From: Bacteroidales bacterium
GTDB taxonomy: Bacteria > Bacteroidota > Bacteroidia > Bacteroidales > VadinHA17
NCBI GenBank assembly: GCA_011620595.1
Contig: WOYX01000034.1
Coordinates: 20,056-84,055 of the forward strand
Length of the DNA: 64,000 bases
Reading direction: 5' to 3'
This document shows, piece by piece, positions 37,405-46,204 of this stretch (position 1 is the stretch's first letter; every line of letters starts with the position of its first letter). A program made the position numbers and the translations under genes. Under the pieces are notes generated by a model. The model ran no database searches. It worked only from the letters and a program-made list of their open reading frames with translations, and was not told where the DNA came from.

Positions 37405-37806
37405 ATGAAGAACAGGTATCTGGTCGGGGGGCCAATTACACCTCTGCTTATCTCGGAACTGATGACACTGGGCAATGATGACAACGGTGCCGGTGCTGTC
37501 TCTATATTCATCGGCAAGGTGCGTGACGATGAGGTCAACGGTAACAGGATCAAGGCTCTGGAGTATTCTGCCTACAGTGAGATGGCGGAGAAGGAGGCTG
37601 ACGGAATCGTGAAGACGGTGAAGGCAGCTTTCAGTGATGTTCGGAAAGTTTTACTGGTTCACTCCACGGGAATTGTCAAAGCCGGCGAGGCATCGCTGTT
37701 CATCATGGTTACGTCGGGCCACCGCGACCATTCTATGCGTGCATGCCGTCACACCCTTGAGATGGTCAAGGAGAAGCTGCCGGTATGGAAGAAGGAGATA
37801 TTCTGA
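37405..37806 (+). CDS. moaE: Molybdopterin synthase catalytic subunit
   Basis: A 133-residue MoaE, which converts precursor Z (cPMP) to molybdopterin with MoaD. The central VFIGKVRD-like GAVSIFIGKVRDDEV and C-terminal GHRDHSMRACRHTLEMVKEK and PVWKKE hold the expected Arg and Lys residues. No other molybdenum cofactor gene is in the window. It converges with the S41 protease gene after 20 bp. Confidence 0.92.
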   Translation: MKNRYLVGGPITPLLISELMTLGNDDNGAGAVSIFIGKVRDDEVNGNRIKALEYSAYSEMAEKEADGIVKTVKAAFSDVRKVLLVHSTGIVKAGEASLFIMVTSGHRDHSMRACRHTLEMVKEKLPVWKKEIF

Positions 37807-37826
37807 CCGTTCCGTAACGGGCGACC

Positions 37827-39497
37827 CTACATTGCCGGACCTTTAAGCAGGCTGTCGTAGCGCATCCTGTCTCCTGCTATCTCCTGCGCAGTCTGCACCT
37901 GTCTGTCGCGGCCCAGCGAATATCTCACCGAGCCGGCATCATAAAAATACCTGCCTGCAAGTTCCGACTCCAGCAGTTCAATGATATCGCTCTTCTGTGC
38001 TTCCAGGTCTCTTTCCAGCGAATGACTCAGGCCGGCTTTCAGTTTTTCAATCTCACTGCTGTTTGCCTCATAGAGATTCTCTTCCCGTGCCGCCGAGGTC
38101 AGCTCCTCAAGCATAAGTTCCGAGTCTGTGCGGTATGAGAAATTCCTCTCACGGAGGAACTGTTCAAAGCGTTCCAGGTCACTGTCGGTCACCTTCAGGC
38201 TGTCGAGTGACGATGGCTGCGGTTTCGACCAGTAGTATTCCGTGGCGAAGTCAAAGACCATGTTCTGAACATAGAGTTCGCTGGTGAAGCGGCTGAACAT
38301 GTCTGACTCCACCTGCATGTCAGGTATGATGCCACCGCCGTCCTTTACCGGCCTGCCATTCCTGGTGGTGAATGTCTGTATCAGCGAATCCGGTATCTGT
38401 CCTACGCTGCCGTCTTCGTTCCGGTGTGAGAAATCGACAGCCTGTATGCATCTGCCGCTGGGAATATAGTATTTTGCCGTGGTCACCTTAAGCTGTGCCT
38501 TGTAGCTGAGGGGTCTTGCCACCTGCACCAGCCCCTTGCCGTATGACCTCTCTCCTACAATTATCCCGCGATCAAGGTCCTGCAATGCCCCGGCCACTAT
38601 CTCCGAAGCGGATGCAGAGCCTCTGTTTATCAGTACCACCACCGGCATGTCGGGGGCCACCGGTGTTCTGGATGTACGGAAAACGGCATTATACTGTTTT
38701 GCCCTTCCCCTGGTGCTTACCACCTCCTGTCCGGGCTTAACGAACAGATTCACAATCTCCACGGCCTCATTGACAAGGCCGCCGGGATTGCCCCTGAGGT
38801 CCAGTATCAGATCAGTGGCACCAAGGTTATCCTTCAGGTCGGTGACAGCATCCCTCACCTCAGTGATACAATTTTGTGTGAAATTGGTGAACCGGATATA
38901 TCCGGTGTTCTCATCTATCATCCCGTAATAGGGCACGGCAGAGATAGATATCCTCTCTCTCTTTATGGTTTTCGTAAACTCTTTCCCGTTGCGCCTGAAG
39001 ATTATCTCCGCCTCCGTTCCGGGTTCGCCCTTGAGCATGGCAGAAGCCTGCTCGGAAGAGACACCCCTGAGTGAGATACCGTCAATACTTAGCATTATGT
39101 CTCCGGCCCTTATGCCATTCTTATCGGCAGGGAACCCCCTATAGACGTTGGTGACAACAATGTAATCACCTGATTTCCTGATCAGGGAACCAAAACCGCC
39201 ATATTTGCCTGTGGTGAGGAAATCCAAAGCCTCGCGCTCCTCTTCTGGGTAATAGACAGTATACGGATCGAGGGTTGCCAGCATCGCCGTGATGCTTCTG
39301 GTGACAAGCTTTTCAGGGTCTATTTCGTCAACATAGAATGCATTCAGCTCCCTGAACACGGAGATGTAAATATCCAGATTCCTGGTGAGCTTGAAGTCCT
39401 TGCTCTCCTGACCACCCATCAGAAATCCGAATGCAAGCAGTGCCGCCAGTGCCATCACCGGTATCAGCCATATTCTTTTTCTGTTGCTTCTCTTCAT
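37827..39497 (-). CDS. S41 family C-terminal processing protease (CtpA-like)
   Basis: A 556-residue secreted or membrane-anchored protease with one N-terminal hydrophobic segment (about 9-28). A PDZ domain (about 95-175; GFGSLIRKSGDYIVV onward) precedes the S41 core, where the catalytic Ser is in GSASASEIVAG and the Lys in GERSYGKGLVQ. A long helical tail (about 430-556) is rich in Glu, Leu and Ser. It acts in the periplasm, probably on envelope proteins. It is 19 bp after rnpA, likely the same operon. Confidence 0.95.
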   Translation of the reverse strand: MKRSNRKRIWLIPVMALAALLAFGFLMGGQESKDFKLTRNLDIYISVFRELNAFYVDEIDPEKLVTRSITAMLATLDPYTVYYPEEEREALDFLTTGKYGGFGSLIRKSGDYIVVTNVYRGFPADKNGIRAGDIMLSIDGISLRGVSSEQASAMLKGEPGTEAEIIFRRNGKEFTKTIKRERISISAVPYYGMIDENTGYIRFTNFTQNCITEVRDAVTDLKDNLGATDLILDLRGNPGGLVNEAVEIVNLFVKPGQEVVSTRGRAKQYNAVFRTSRTPVAPDMPVVVLINRGSASASEIVAGALQDLDRGIIVGERSYGKGLVQVARPLSYKAQLKVTTAKYYIPSGRCIQAVDFSHRNEDGSVGQIPDSLIQTFTTRNGRPVKDGGGIIPDMQVESDMFSRFTSELYVQNMVFDFATEYYWSKPQPSSLDSLKVTDSDLERFEQFLRERNFSYRTDSELMLEELTSAAREENLYEANSSEIEKLKAGLSHSLERDLEAQKSDIIELLESELAGRYFYDAGSVRYSLGRDRQVQTAQEIAGDRMRYDSLLKGPAM

Positions 39498-39516
39498 AAA
39501 GACTGTTTTCGCAAAG

Positions 39517-39909
39517 TTAATATTTAAGATTCATCAATCTGCCGATCACCACGGTGATACACTTCAGCACAGAGTCATACGGCCTGATCTGAGTGTCATT
39601 CCAGATGATGGCAAGGTCCATGCGCCTGCCGCTGCCGTTGAGCCTCTCCGTCAGGGGCATATGGCTGAGCCTCCATGCCTCCCTGATCCTTCTTTTTATC
39701 AGGTTGCGGTCCGTTGCCTTCCTGAAATTTCTTTTCGGAACTGATATGAGCACCCTGATGGTGCTTACCGATTTCTCTGCCGGGGCTGTCAGGTATATTA
39801 TTTTCAGAGGAGGCTCGCTCAGAAACTTTCCTCCGGCAAAGAGTCCGCTTACGGCCTTCACTCCGCAGAGCCTTTCTCCCTTGACAAATGATGCCTTTTC
39901 CCGTGTCAT
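39517..39909 (-). CDS. rnpA: Ribonuclease P protein component
   Basis: A 130-residue RnpA, the protein part of RNase P that matures tRNA 5' ends. The signature KRNFRKATDRNLIKRRIREA (about residues 65-84) is the basic helix that contacts RNA, and GVKAVSGLFAGGK is the N-terminal part. In many bacteria rnpA follows rpmH near the origin, but rpmH is absent here, and hemD precedes it on the same strand with a 69-bp spacer. Confidence 0.95.
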   Translation of the reverse strand: MTREKASFVKGERLCGVKAVSGLFAGGKFLSEPPLKIIYLTAPAEKSVSTIRVLISVPKRNFRKATDRNLIKRRIREAWRLSHMPLTERLNGSGRRMDLAIIWNDTQIRPYDSVLKCITVVIGRLMNLKY

Positions 39910-39978
39910 TTCAAAAGAGAAAGCATCGATCCGCAGCAGGGATGGATGCTTTCATTGAGAGTCTCTTTTCAGTAAGCT

Positions 39979-40749
39979 CTATTTGTTATTCCTGTTAAAG
40001 TCGCGTATGAAGCAGTCGAGAGCCATGGTCATGGATGGAGCCTTGGGATTGGGTGCCTGAATGTCGAGCCTGTAACCCTCATTGGTTACCGCCTCCGCCG
40101 TAGTGGGGCCAAAGGCGGCGATCTTTATCTCTCCCTGGATAAAGGAGGGGAAATTCTCCTTTAACGATTTGATTCCCGAAGGACTGTAAAATACAAGCAG
40201 GTCATAGTCAAGCTCCTTACCGTCAAATCCGGCACTGATTGTTCTGTACATGGTGGCAACGGTGTGGTTGACTTCCTGCTTTGTCAGCAGGTCCGGAATA
40301 TCAGTATTATGGGGTTCGGAGAGAGGAACAAGGTAGTTTTCTTCCTTATGCTTCACGATAATGTCAATGAGATCTTCAAATTTGGCTTTGCCGTGAAAGA
40401 CTTTGCGCTTGCGGTAGACAATATATTTCTGGAGGTAAAAAGCCACATTTTCAGTGATGCAGAAATACTTCATGGTATCAGGCACCGTGATGCGCATCTC
40501 GTCACAGATTCTGAAAAAATGGTCAATGGCCGTCTTGGATGTAAAAACGACGGCTGAGAAATCAGTTGGATTGATCTTCTGATGACGGAAATCCTTTGCA
40601 GGGATACCTTCAATCTGAATGAACTGCTTGAAATCAATTCTCAGATTGTATTTTTTGGCGAGCTCGAAATATGGTGATTTCGGATTGTTGGGCTCAGGCT
40701 GCGACACTAATACCTTCCTAATTTTCAACGCCTTAAGTTTTAAGTTCAA
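39979..40749 (-). CDS. hemD: Uroporphyrinogen-III synthase (Bacteroidota type)
   Basis: A 256-residue HemD that cyclises hydroxymethylbilane. Two alternating alpha/beta domains are visible, with VVFTSKTAIDHFF near 68-80 and the LLVFYSPSGIKSLKENFP and AAFGPTTAEAV motifs in the C-terminal domain. It is divergent from enteric HemD, but the pattern and the DUF4271 gene beside it fit the Bacteroidota arrangement. The other heme genes are not close, apart from the heme chaperone hemW far upstream. Confidence 0.9.
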   Translation of the reverse strand: MNLKLKALKIRKVLVSQPEPNNPKSPYFELAKKYNLRIDFKQFIQIEGIPAKDFRHQKINPTDFSAVVFTSKTAIDHFFRICDEMRITVPDTMKYFCITENVAFYLQKYIVYRKRKVFHGKAKFEDLIDIIVKHKEENYLVPLSEPHNTDIPDLLTKQEVNHTVATMYRTISAGFDGKELDYDLLVFYSPSGIKSLKENFPSFIQGEIKIAAFGPTTAEAVTNEGYRLDIQAPNPKAPSMTMALDCFIRDFNRNNK

Positions 40750-40770
40750 CCTCCTCTGATTACCTGCCGA

Positions 40771-41631
40771 TCAGAAAGCACCGATTATTTTGAGAATGAC
40801 CAGGACAGGTAATACTTCAAGGGCACAAAGGTACAAAATGTAATACAAAATCGGAATATGCCAGTTGCGAAAAATGACTAATAGTCTTAAGGCTCTGATA
40901 ATAATCAGTATGGCAGATACGGCGAGGCCGGCAATTATAACAGGAAGCGGATTGTTGAGAGGTGAAAAAATGATGACTGCGTTGAGAAGAAAGAGTAAAA
41001 GTGCAGTTGTAAACCACACGTTGTAGATGACATTCATATATTCCCTCAGGGGGTTCTTCCATCCTGTAAGTTCGGCGGTTACGATGCTTGTAAGATGTCT
41101 CAGCATCACTCCTGCAATGAACGAGCCGGCAATAATTGCAGTAAGCCATACAAAGCCTGCCGGTCCGTCTGGCTCCATGATTTCGCCGGAAAGGAGTGAG
41201 ACGGCAGCAAAGAGGCCGATGTTCAGTGCCGAAAAGATGTTACGTATTACAGGAGGCCAGGTAAGGACTTCGGAGGTACCCGGGGGAATCGGGGTGGGCT
41301 GTCTCCGGAAGCTGAGTGTTGATAATCCGGCAACGACAGCCTTCCGGGCCATGACGGTCAGCAGGGTCAGCAGCAGGAGGGAGAGTGAGAGGATGATAAA
41401 ACCGAAATCGGAGTTCACCTTTTCCGCCGGCAGTGGCAGACCGGCAACGCGTTCTGCCTGATGAATGATGTCAGTCCTGATGGTGCCGCCGGCCTGAGTG
41501 CCAACGCCGGTCAGCACATGTTCTTCGTTCAGCGGGAGGAATCTGCCGATGCTGAAGGTATTCTCCCGGGCGATACCGGATAGGGTATCGGCAGCAGGAG
41601 CAGTTACAGTATCTCCGGTATCGGTGATCAT
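40771..41631 (-). CDS. DUF4271 membrane protein
   Basis: A 286-residue protein with a soluble N-terminus (about 1-75) and about six to seven membrane segments (from LSLLLLTLLTVMARKAVV on, the last ILYYILYLCALEVLPVLVIL). This is the DUF4271 pattern, usually next to hemD in Bacteroidota as here, with a 21-bp spacer. The role is unknown; the repeated linkage to hemD hints at a part in heme or quinone metabolism, but the sequence does not prove it. Confidence 0.85.
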   Translation of the reverse strand: MITDTGDTVTAPAADTLSGIARENTFSIGRFLPLNEEHVLTGVGTQAGGTIRTDIIHQAERVAGLPLPAEKVNSDFGFIILSLSLLLLTLLTVMARKAVVAGLSTLSFRRQPTPIPPGTSEVLTWPPVIRNIFSALNIGLFAAVSLLSGEIMEPDGPAGFVWLTAIIAGSFIAGVMLRHLTSIVTAELTGWKNPLREYMNVIYNVWFTTALLLFLLNAVIIFSPLNNPLPVIIAGLAVSAILIIIRALRLLVIFRNWHIPILYYILYLCALEVLPVLVILKIIGAF

Positions 41632-41640
41632 CTCCTTCGG

Positions 41641-42513
41641 TTAAAAGAAGGCGGGTTTACCGGGATACAGTTCCGCCAGTATATTATTGGCAAGCCTTGA
41701 TGCGCCGATCCTGAAATATTCTGGCGTCAGCCATTTTTCTCCGAGCATGTTCCTGACGATGAAATAATAAACCAGGGCATCATCGGATGTGACTATTCCG
41801 CCTGCCGGTTTGAAGCCAACCATTATGCCGGTCTCATTCCAGTAGTCTCGTATTGCACGGCACATCACCCATGCTGCCTCTGGTGTGGCGGAGACAGGGC
41901 TCTTTCCTGTTGAGGTCTTGATAAAATCAGCACCTGTATCCATGGCAATGACTGAGGCCCTGTAGATATTTCTTTCGTCCTTGAGCAGCCCCGTCTCCAG
42001 TATTATCTTGAGGGTAGCCTCTCCTGCTGCCTGCCTCACAGCCTTCAGTTCATCTATCACCTTTTCGTATGCCCCTTCAAGGAATGTTCCCACAGGAATG
42101 ACAACATCAATTTCGTCAGCACCCATCCTTACCGCCAGGGCCGTCTCCAGGGTCTTGACCTCGAGGAATGTCTGTGAGGTGGGGAAGGATGCGGCTACAG
42201 CGGCAAGCCTGATACCGCAATCGCTGAGGCCCTGGCGGGCAACGGTGACAAAGTTGGGGAAGACGCAGAGTGCAGCTACATTGTTCATTCCGCTGAAGCT
42301 GTAGCGGAATGAAGCAGCTCTCTCAGCGAAACTGCCTATCGTTCCTTCGCTGTCGATGGTGTTGAGACTGGTAAGGTCGATCATGGAAAATATTTCCTTC
42401 AGCAGAGGGCCCCTCTCCACTGAAGTGGTCATCCGTTGAGCCTCGTTAATGCATTCATCCATCTCTCCGGGCGAGTAATCATGGTTCAGTAATTTCTCGT
42501 ATAATTTGGTCAT
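41641..42513 (-). CDS. deoC: Deoxyribose-phosphate aldolase
   Basis: A 290-residue class I aldolase that splits 2-deoxyribose 5-phosphate in nucleoside catabolism. The Schiff-base Lys is in DFIKTSTGKSP and a second conserved Lys in MVGFKPAGGI; the fold starts at SMIDLTSLN (the LTxLN motif). The ATG at 42513 is preferred over one at 42543 that adds ten residues. An inverted repeat lies upstream, between it and the MFS gene. Confidence 0.93.
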   Translation of the reverse strand: MTKLYEKLLNHDYSPGEMDECINEAQRMTTSVERGPLLKEIFSMIDLTSLNTIDSEGTIGSFAERAASFRYSFSGMNNVAALCVFPNFVTVARQGLSDCGIRLAAVAASFPTSQTFLEVKTLETALAVRMGADEIDVVIPVGTFLEGAYEKVIDELKAVRQAAGEATLKIILETGLLKDERNIYRASVIAMDTGADFIKTSTGKSPVSATPEAAWVMCRAIRDYWNETGIMVGFKPAGGIVTSDDALVYYFIVRNMLGEKWLTPEYFRIGASRLANNILAELYPGKPAFF

Positions 42514-42589
42514 AATTAATGATATGTAATGAAAAACAGACATTATCTGCCCTCAGGCAAACAGGGGTCAATTTAATTGTTTTTAATGA

Positions 42590-42645
42590 AACTTACATGA
42601 ACAGCAACTCGCAAAAGGTTATGATTGTTTTACTGCATGTAAGTT
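42590..42645. repeat. Inverted repeat upstream of deoC
   Basis: AACTTACATG (42590-42599) and CATGTAAGTT (42636-42645) are perfect 10-bp inverted arms with a 36-base interior. The pair sits in the 197-bp spacer between the MFS stop codon and deoC. It could be an operator, a leader hairpin or a transcript-end structure; the sequence does not decide. Confidence 0.55.
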
Positions 42646-42710
42646 CCTTTCAACCAATAAAATAAGAATCAAATAAACGAATGAAAAGCAAATAAAAAGC
42701 AGAGAGAAGA

Positions 42711-44087
42711 CTACCGGCGAAGATTTTTATTTCTTGCCAGGGAGGCGAAAACACCCGCCAGGCAAAGAACGGAGAAGACGATAAACGCGCTTTTTATTGA
42801 GTTCATCAGTTGAGGGTAGTTTGCCGGGGCTATCCTTTCCTGACCCATGTAGAGTGCCAGCAGCATCAGTGCTATTGCCATGCTGAATGTCTGGCCCACG
42901 TTTCTCATGGTGCCAAGCATGCCTGAGGCATTCCCCAGCTGTCTTTTCTCAACCGAGCTCATTATGGCATTTGAATTTGGTGATGAGAAGAGCGAGAATC
43001 CGGCTCCCATAATGAGCAGTACCACAACAATGAACAGAATCGAAGTCTGTTCGGTAAGAAAGCAGAGCGCTATCAGTCCGGCCGTGGATATGGCCATGCC
43101 TATGGAGGCGAGTACTCCCGGGTTATGATGGTCTGACAGCTTGCCGGCAAGAGGTGATATCAGTGCCATTGTGACAGGCCATGACATGAGCACGAACCCC
43201 GCGTCACGCGGTCCCATATCCTTGATATACTGCAGAAACAGGCTCAGAAAGAAGCCTATGGCACTGGTGGCGGCATAATGGATAAGTGCGGCGAGGCTTG
43301 AAAAGGCAAAGACCCTGTTCCTGGAGATAAGTGTTATGTCGAACAGCGGGTGAACTGCTCTCTTCTCCCTCATGATGAAGAGCGGCATGAGCAACAGGCC
43401 GGCGCCTGTTATGATCCACCCCGCCGGCGAGGGCAGTCTGGAGAAGCCATACATCAGTGCCGCAATTGCCAGCCCGTAGACAACCGAGCCCGGCCAGTCG
43501 AAGCTCTCCCCCCTGGCATCAGCCCACTCTTTCTTCATGCGCGTGCGGATAAGTATCAGGCTGATGATCCCCATGGGAATGAGAAAGGCAAAGATGCTCC
43601 TCCAGCCCAGGTAGCGCGTCAGCAACCCTCCCAGGAAGGGTCCTGAGGCAAGGCCTGCATATACCGCTGTGACATTTATTCCCATGGCCCTGCCTCTCTC
43701 CCCCGGAGGGAATACGGAGGTCAGTATCGCCATGTTTGTGCCGAACATAAGGGCTCCTCCAACACCCTGCAGTATCCTTACACCGATAAGCCACCGTATG
43801 CCGGGAGTGAAGGTGAGAAGTACCATAGAGAGGGTGAAGACAATCATCCCGGCGGTGAATATCTTCCTGCGGCCCAGGATGTCTCCGGCCCTTCCTGCCG
43901 GAAGGAGCAGCATAGAGGTGGTGAGCATGTAGCTGCTCACTATCCAGTTGAGGGTGACGGCATTGAGACTGAACTCCTCATCGATGGAGGGGAGCGCCAG
44001 GTTGACTGCCGAACCCATAAAAGGAGTCAGAAATGAGGCGAAGGCAGTGACCGTCAGCACTGATCTTTTAAATTCTTTCTCCGTCAT
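42711..44087 (-). CDS. MFS drug/proton antiporter-like transporter (DHA2-type)
   Basis: A 458-residue membrane protein with roughly 13-14 helices. The motif GRAGDILGRRKIF between helices 2 and 3 is MFS motif A, and LASGPFLGGLL in helix 5 is the antiporter motif C. This matches the DHA2 drug:proton antiporter group, which exports toxic compounds; the substrate is unknown. It starts 4 bp inside the dtd stop (ATGA), so both are translated together. Confidence 0.88.
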   Translation of the reverse strand: MTEKEFKRSVLTVTAFASFLTPFMGSAVNLALPSIDEEFSLNAVTLNWIVSSYMLTTSMLLLPAGRAGDILGRRKIFTAGMIVFTLSMVLLTFTPGIRWLIGVRILQGVGGALMFGTNMAILTSVFPPGERGRAMGINVTAVYAGLASGPFLGGLLTRYLGWRSIFAFLIPMGIISLILIRTRMKKEWADARGESFDWPGSVVYGLAIAALMYGFSRLPSPAGWIITGAGLLLMPLFIMREKRAVHPLFDITLISRNRVFAFSSLAALIHYAATSAIGFFLSLFLQYIKDMGPRDAGFVLMSWPVTMALISPLAGKLSDHHNPGVLASIGMAISTAGLIALCFLTEQTSILFIVVVLLIMGAGFSLFSSPNSNAIMSSVEKRQLGNASGMLGTMRNVGQTFSMAIALMLLALYMGQERIAPANYPQLMNSIKSAFIVFSVLCLAGVFASLARNKNLRR

Positions 44088-44536
44088 TCCCTGCTTTTGC
44101 TGTCAATGATTATCGTTACCGGCCCGTCATTTACCAGTTCAATTTCCATCATGGCACCAAATATCCCCGTTGCCGGTTTGCGGCCAAGGAGCTCACCGGT
44201 GCGCATAATGAACTCCTCGTAGAGGGGAACAGCCTTTTCCGGCCTGGCGGCCTTTATATACGAGGGCCGGTTCCCCTTCCTGGTGGAGGCGTGAAGTGTG
44301 AACTGGCTGACAATCATCAGCTCGGATGCGGTATCAACGGCAGAGAGGTTCATCACCCTGTTGCTGTCATCAAAAACCCTCAGGTTAACCGCCTTTGATG
44401 CCAGCCACTCAACATCATAGGTGGTGTCGGCCTCCTCAATGCCGGTAAGCACCAGCAGCCCCTTCCCGATGGAAGAGTGTATCTTCCCTTCTATGGTTAC
44501 AGAGGCCCGCTTCACTCTTTGTATTACTATCCTCAT
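44084..44536 (-). CDS. dtd: D-aminoacyl-tRNA deacylase
   Basis: A 150-residue DTD, which removes D-amino acids from mischarged tRNAs. The active-site motifs are SQFTLHAST (about 77-85) and the C-terminal VNDGPVTIIID, the Gly-cisPro pair being in DGPVT. The ATG at 44536 is where the family normally begins (MRIVIQRV); an upstream TTG-type start adds 17 residues of no value. Divergent from mntP. Confidence 0.95.
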   Translation of the reverse strand: MRIVIQRVKRASVTIEGKIHSSIGKGLLVLTGIEEADTTYDVEWLASKAVNLRVFDDSNRVMNLSAVDTASELMIVSQFTLHASTRKGNRPSYIKAARPEKAVPLYEEFIMRTGELLGRKPATGIFGAMMEIELVNDGPVTIIIDSKSRE

Positions 44537-44572
44537 AACGCCAAACAAGGTGGTAAAAATAGCAATTATTAC

Positions 44573-44580
44573 TATTTTTG
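44573..44580 (+). promoter_or_regulatory. -7 element for mntP
   Basis: TATTTTTG matches TAnnTTTG, 16 bp before the ATG at 44597. A weaker minus-strand element (TATTTTTA, 44563-44570) lies beside it for dtd, so the 60-bp gap is a compact divergent promoter. Confidence 0.5.
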
Positions 44581-44596
44581 CGGCCATCTTGCAGTT

Positions 44597-45163
44597 ATGG
44601 ACCTCATCACAATAACAGCGATAGCCCTGGGCCTCTCGTTTGACAGTTTCGCTGTCTCCCTCTCATGCGGTGTCATAGAGTCCAGGATACGTTTCAGTAA
44701 TGCCATGAGGATAGCATTTATCCTTGCCCTGTTCCAGGGCGGACTGACGGTGGTCGGCTTCTTTCTGGGCTCTACGGTAAGCGTATACATAGAAAAATAT
44801 GATCACTGGGTTGCATTTATCCTTCTGATGTTTCTCGGAACAAGAATGATTATAGGGGGATTGAAGGACGGTTCCAAACGTCAGCCGGTAGACATCAACC
44901 GCTGGCCGGTGGTTCTGACCATGGCCGTCGGTACAAGCGTCGATGCCTTTGCCGTTGGTATCAGCTTCGCCCTGCTGAGGGTACAGATATGGACCGCCGG
45001 CCTGATAATAGGGACCGTCACCTTCCTGGCATCCATGACCGCAATACGTATCGGCAAGTCCGCCGGTGACCGCCTCGGGTCAAGGGTTGAGATCATAGGC
45101 GGAATCATTCTGGCAGCAATAGGAATCCGGATCCTGGTCGAACACCTGACGGCTGCTGCCTGA
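44597..45163 (+). CDS. mntP: Manganese efflux pump MntP-like protein
   Basis: A 188-residue membrane protein with six hydrophobic helices and the duplicated Asp-rich motif of MntP/YebN: LGLSFDSFAVSLSCG near the N-terminus and VGTSVDAFAVGISFA in the second half. It exports Mn(II) to prevent toxicity. The 60-bp upstream gap is too short for a yybP-ykoY manganese riboswitch, and I see none. The ATG at 44597 is chosen because it starts the first helix. Confidence 0.92.
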   Translation: MDLITITAIALGLSFDSFAVSLSCGVIESRIRFSNAMRIAFILALFQGGLTVVGFFLGSTVSVYIEKYDHWVAFILLMFLGTRMIIGGLKDGSKRQPVDINRWPVVLTMAVGTSVDAFAVGISFALLRVQIWTAGLIIGTVTFLASMTAIRIGKSAGDRLGSRVEIIGGIILAAIGIRILVEHLTAAA

Positions 45164-45332
45164 CCACTGCCCTACTATAGTAAGTTTACTGCAAATCCTT
45201 TCACTTCACCTCTGTGAGTAATGCTCACAGGCCTGGCAACGGTGCAGCGGCTGCTACCGCTGTTTCTACGGCACCGGAAAACAAATCCACGGATATCCGA
45301 TTCGCGGGAATATCAAAGTCAGTCGGATCTCT

Positions 45333-46121
45333 TCAGAACGGGATCATATACCGTTCCCGGTTCCTGAAGACAGCCATCTCCCTGTATCCGGCCTGTCTCA
45401 ACAGCTCATACGCCTCGTCGAAATATTGCCCGACCCGCTCAGGAAAATGAGCGTCCGAATTGACGCATACCGGCACTCCCTGTTCAGCAAAGAAAATGAG
45501 GTATCGCCGGTCAGGGTAGAAATCCTGCAACGGTCTGTTCCTGCCGTTGGTATTCAGCTCGAAGGCAACGTCATGAATACGGAAGGCAGCCGCCATCAGT
45601 CGGTAGAGATGGCTGATGTCGCCTTCGGGCCTGTAACGGTGGATCCTGACAAGGTCCGGATGACCGATGATGTCAAACAGTCCGGTGGCAGCTGCTTCAC
45701 AGACCAGGTTGAAGTAATTCTCGTATATCAGGTCTATGTCCTTTCCAATGTAAAACCCGGGCCCAAGGTCAACCGTCTCATCACCGAGGTAATGTACTGA
45801 TCCAATGACATAGTCAAAAGGTAGGGACTCTGTTATCTGCAGGGCCTCACTGGTTGTTCCCGGAATATAATCGAGCTCAATGCCAAGTCTTATCACTGTC
45901 TCCGGGTATTCTCTCCTCAGTGCCACTATCCGTTCAGCATATTCAGGGAGCCTGTCATGATCCATGCACCATTTTGAGTGTACACCGGAAGGATGAATGT
46001 GATCTGAAAATCCGATTTCACGGAATCCTTTTGCGATGGCAGAGAGCACACTGGCCTCCGGATCTTCACGTCCGTCACTGAAGATGGTGTGTATATGGTA
46101 ATCGGTTTTATAAACGGTCAT
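45333..46121 (-). CDS. PHP-domain histidinol-phosphatase-like phosphoesterase
   Basis: A 262-residue PHP protein. Metal ligands are seen in order: DYHIHTIFSDG (about 7-17), SDHIHPSG (about 39-46), a Glu in IRLGIELDY, SVHYLG (about 122-127), GHPDLVR and NSDAHFP (about 220). It resembles HisK-type histidinol-phosphate phosphatase, but PHP proteins act on many phosphoesters, and no other his gene is close. It is divergent from a Crp/Fnr gene. Confidence 0.85.
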   Translation of the reverse strand: MTVYKTDYHIHTIFSDGREDPEASVLSAIAKGFREIGFSDHIHPSGVHSKWCMDHDRLPEYAERIVALRREYPETVIRLGIELDYIPGTTSEALQITESLPFDYVIGSVHYLGDETVDLGPGFYIGKDIDLIYENYFNLVCEAAATGLFDIIGHPDLVRIHRYRPEGDISHLYRLMAAAFRIHDVAFELNTNGRNRPLQDFYPDRRYLIFFAEQGVPVCVNSDAHFPERVGQYFDEAYELLRQAGYREMAVFRNRERYMIPF

Positions 46122-46147
46122 GCGGTCAGCGTTTATTTGCGCACCCT

Positions 46148-46155
46148 CAAATTTA
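46148..46155 (-). promoter_or_regulatory. -7 element for the PHP gene
   Basis: Minus-strand TAAATTTG, a TAnnTTTG match, 26 bp before the ATG at 46121. Confidence 0.5.
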
Positions 46156-46188
46156 GGAAAGGTGAACGAATTTGTTGAGAGATTGTTC

Positions 46189-46196
46189 TAAATTTG
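46189..46196 (+). promoter_or_regulatory. -7 element for the Crp/Fnr gene
   Basis: TAAATTTG, a TAnnTTTG match, 8 bp before the ATG at 46205; a TTTG at 46171-46174 could serve as the -33 part, though the spacing is short. The leader would be nearly absent, and a start at the next in-frame ATG (46214) is possible. Confidence 0.45.
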
Positions 46197-46204
46197 CATA
46201 ATTC

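Noticed and set aside
44537-44596. Manganese riboswitch before mntP
   Set aside because: The gap to the divergent dtd gene is only 60 bp and holds promoter elements; there is no room for the conserved yybP-ykoY fold.
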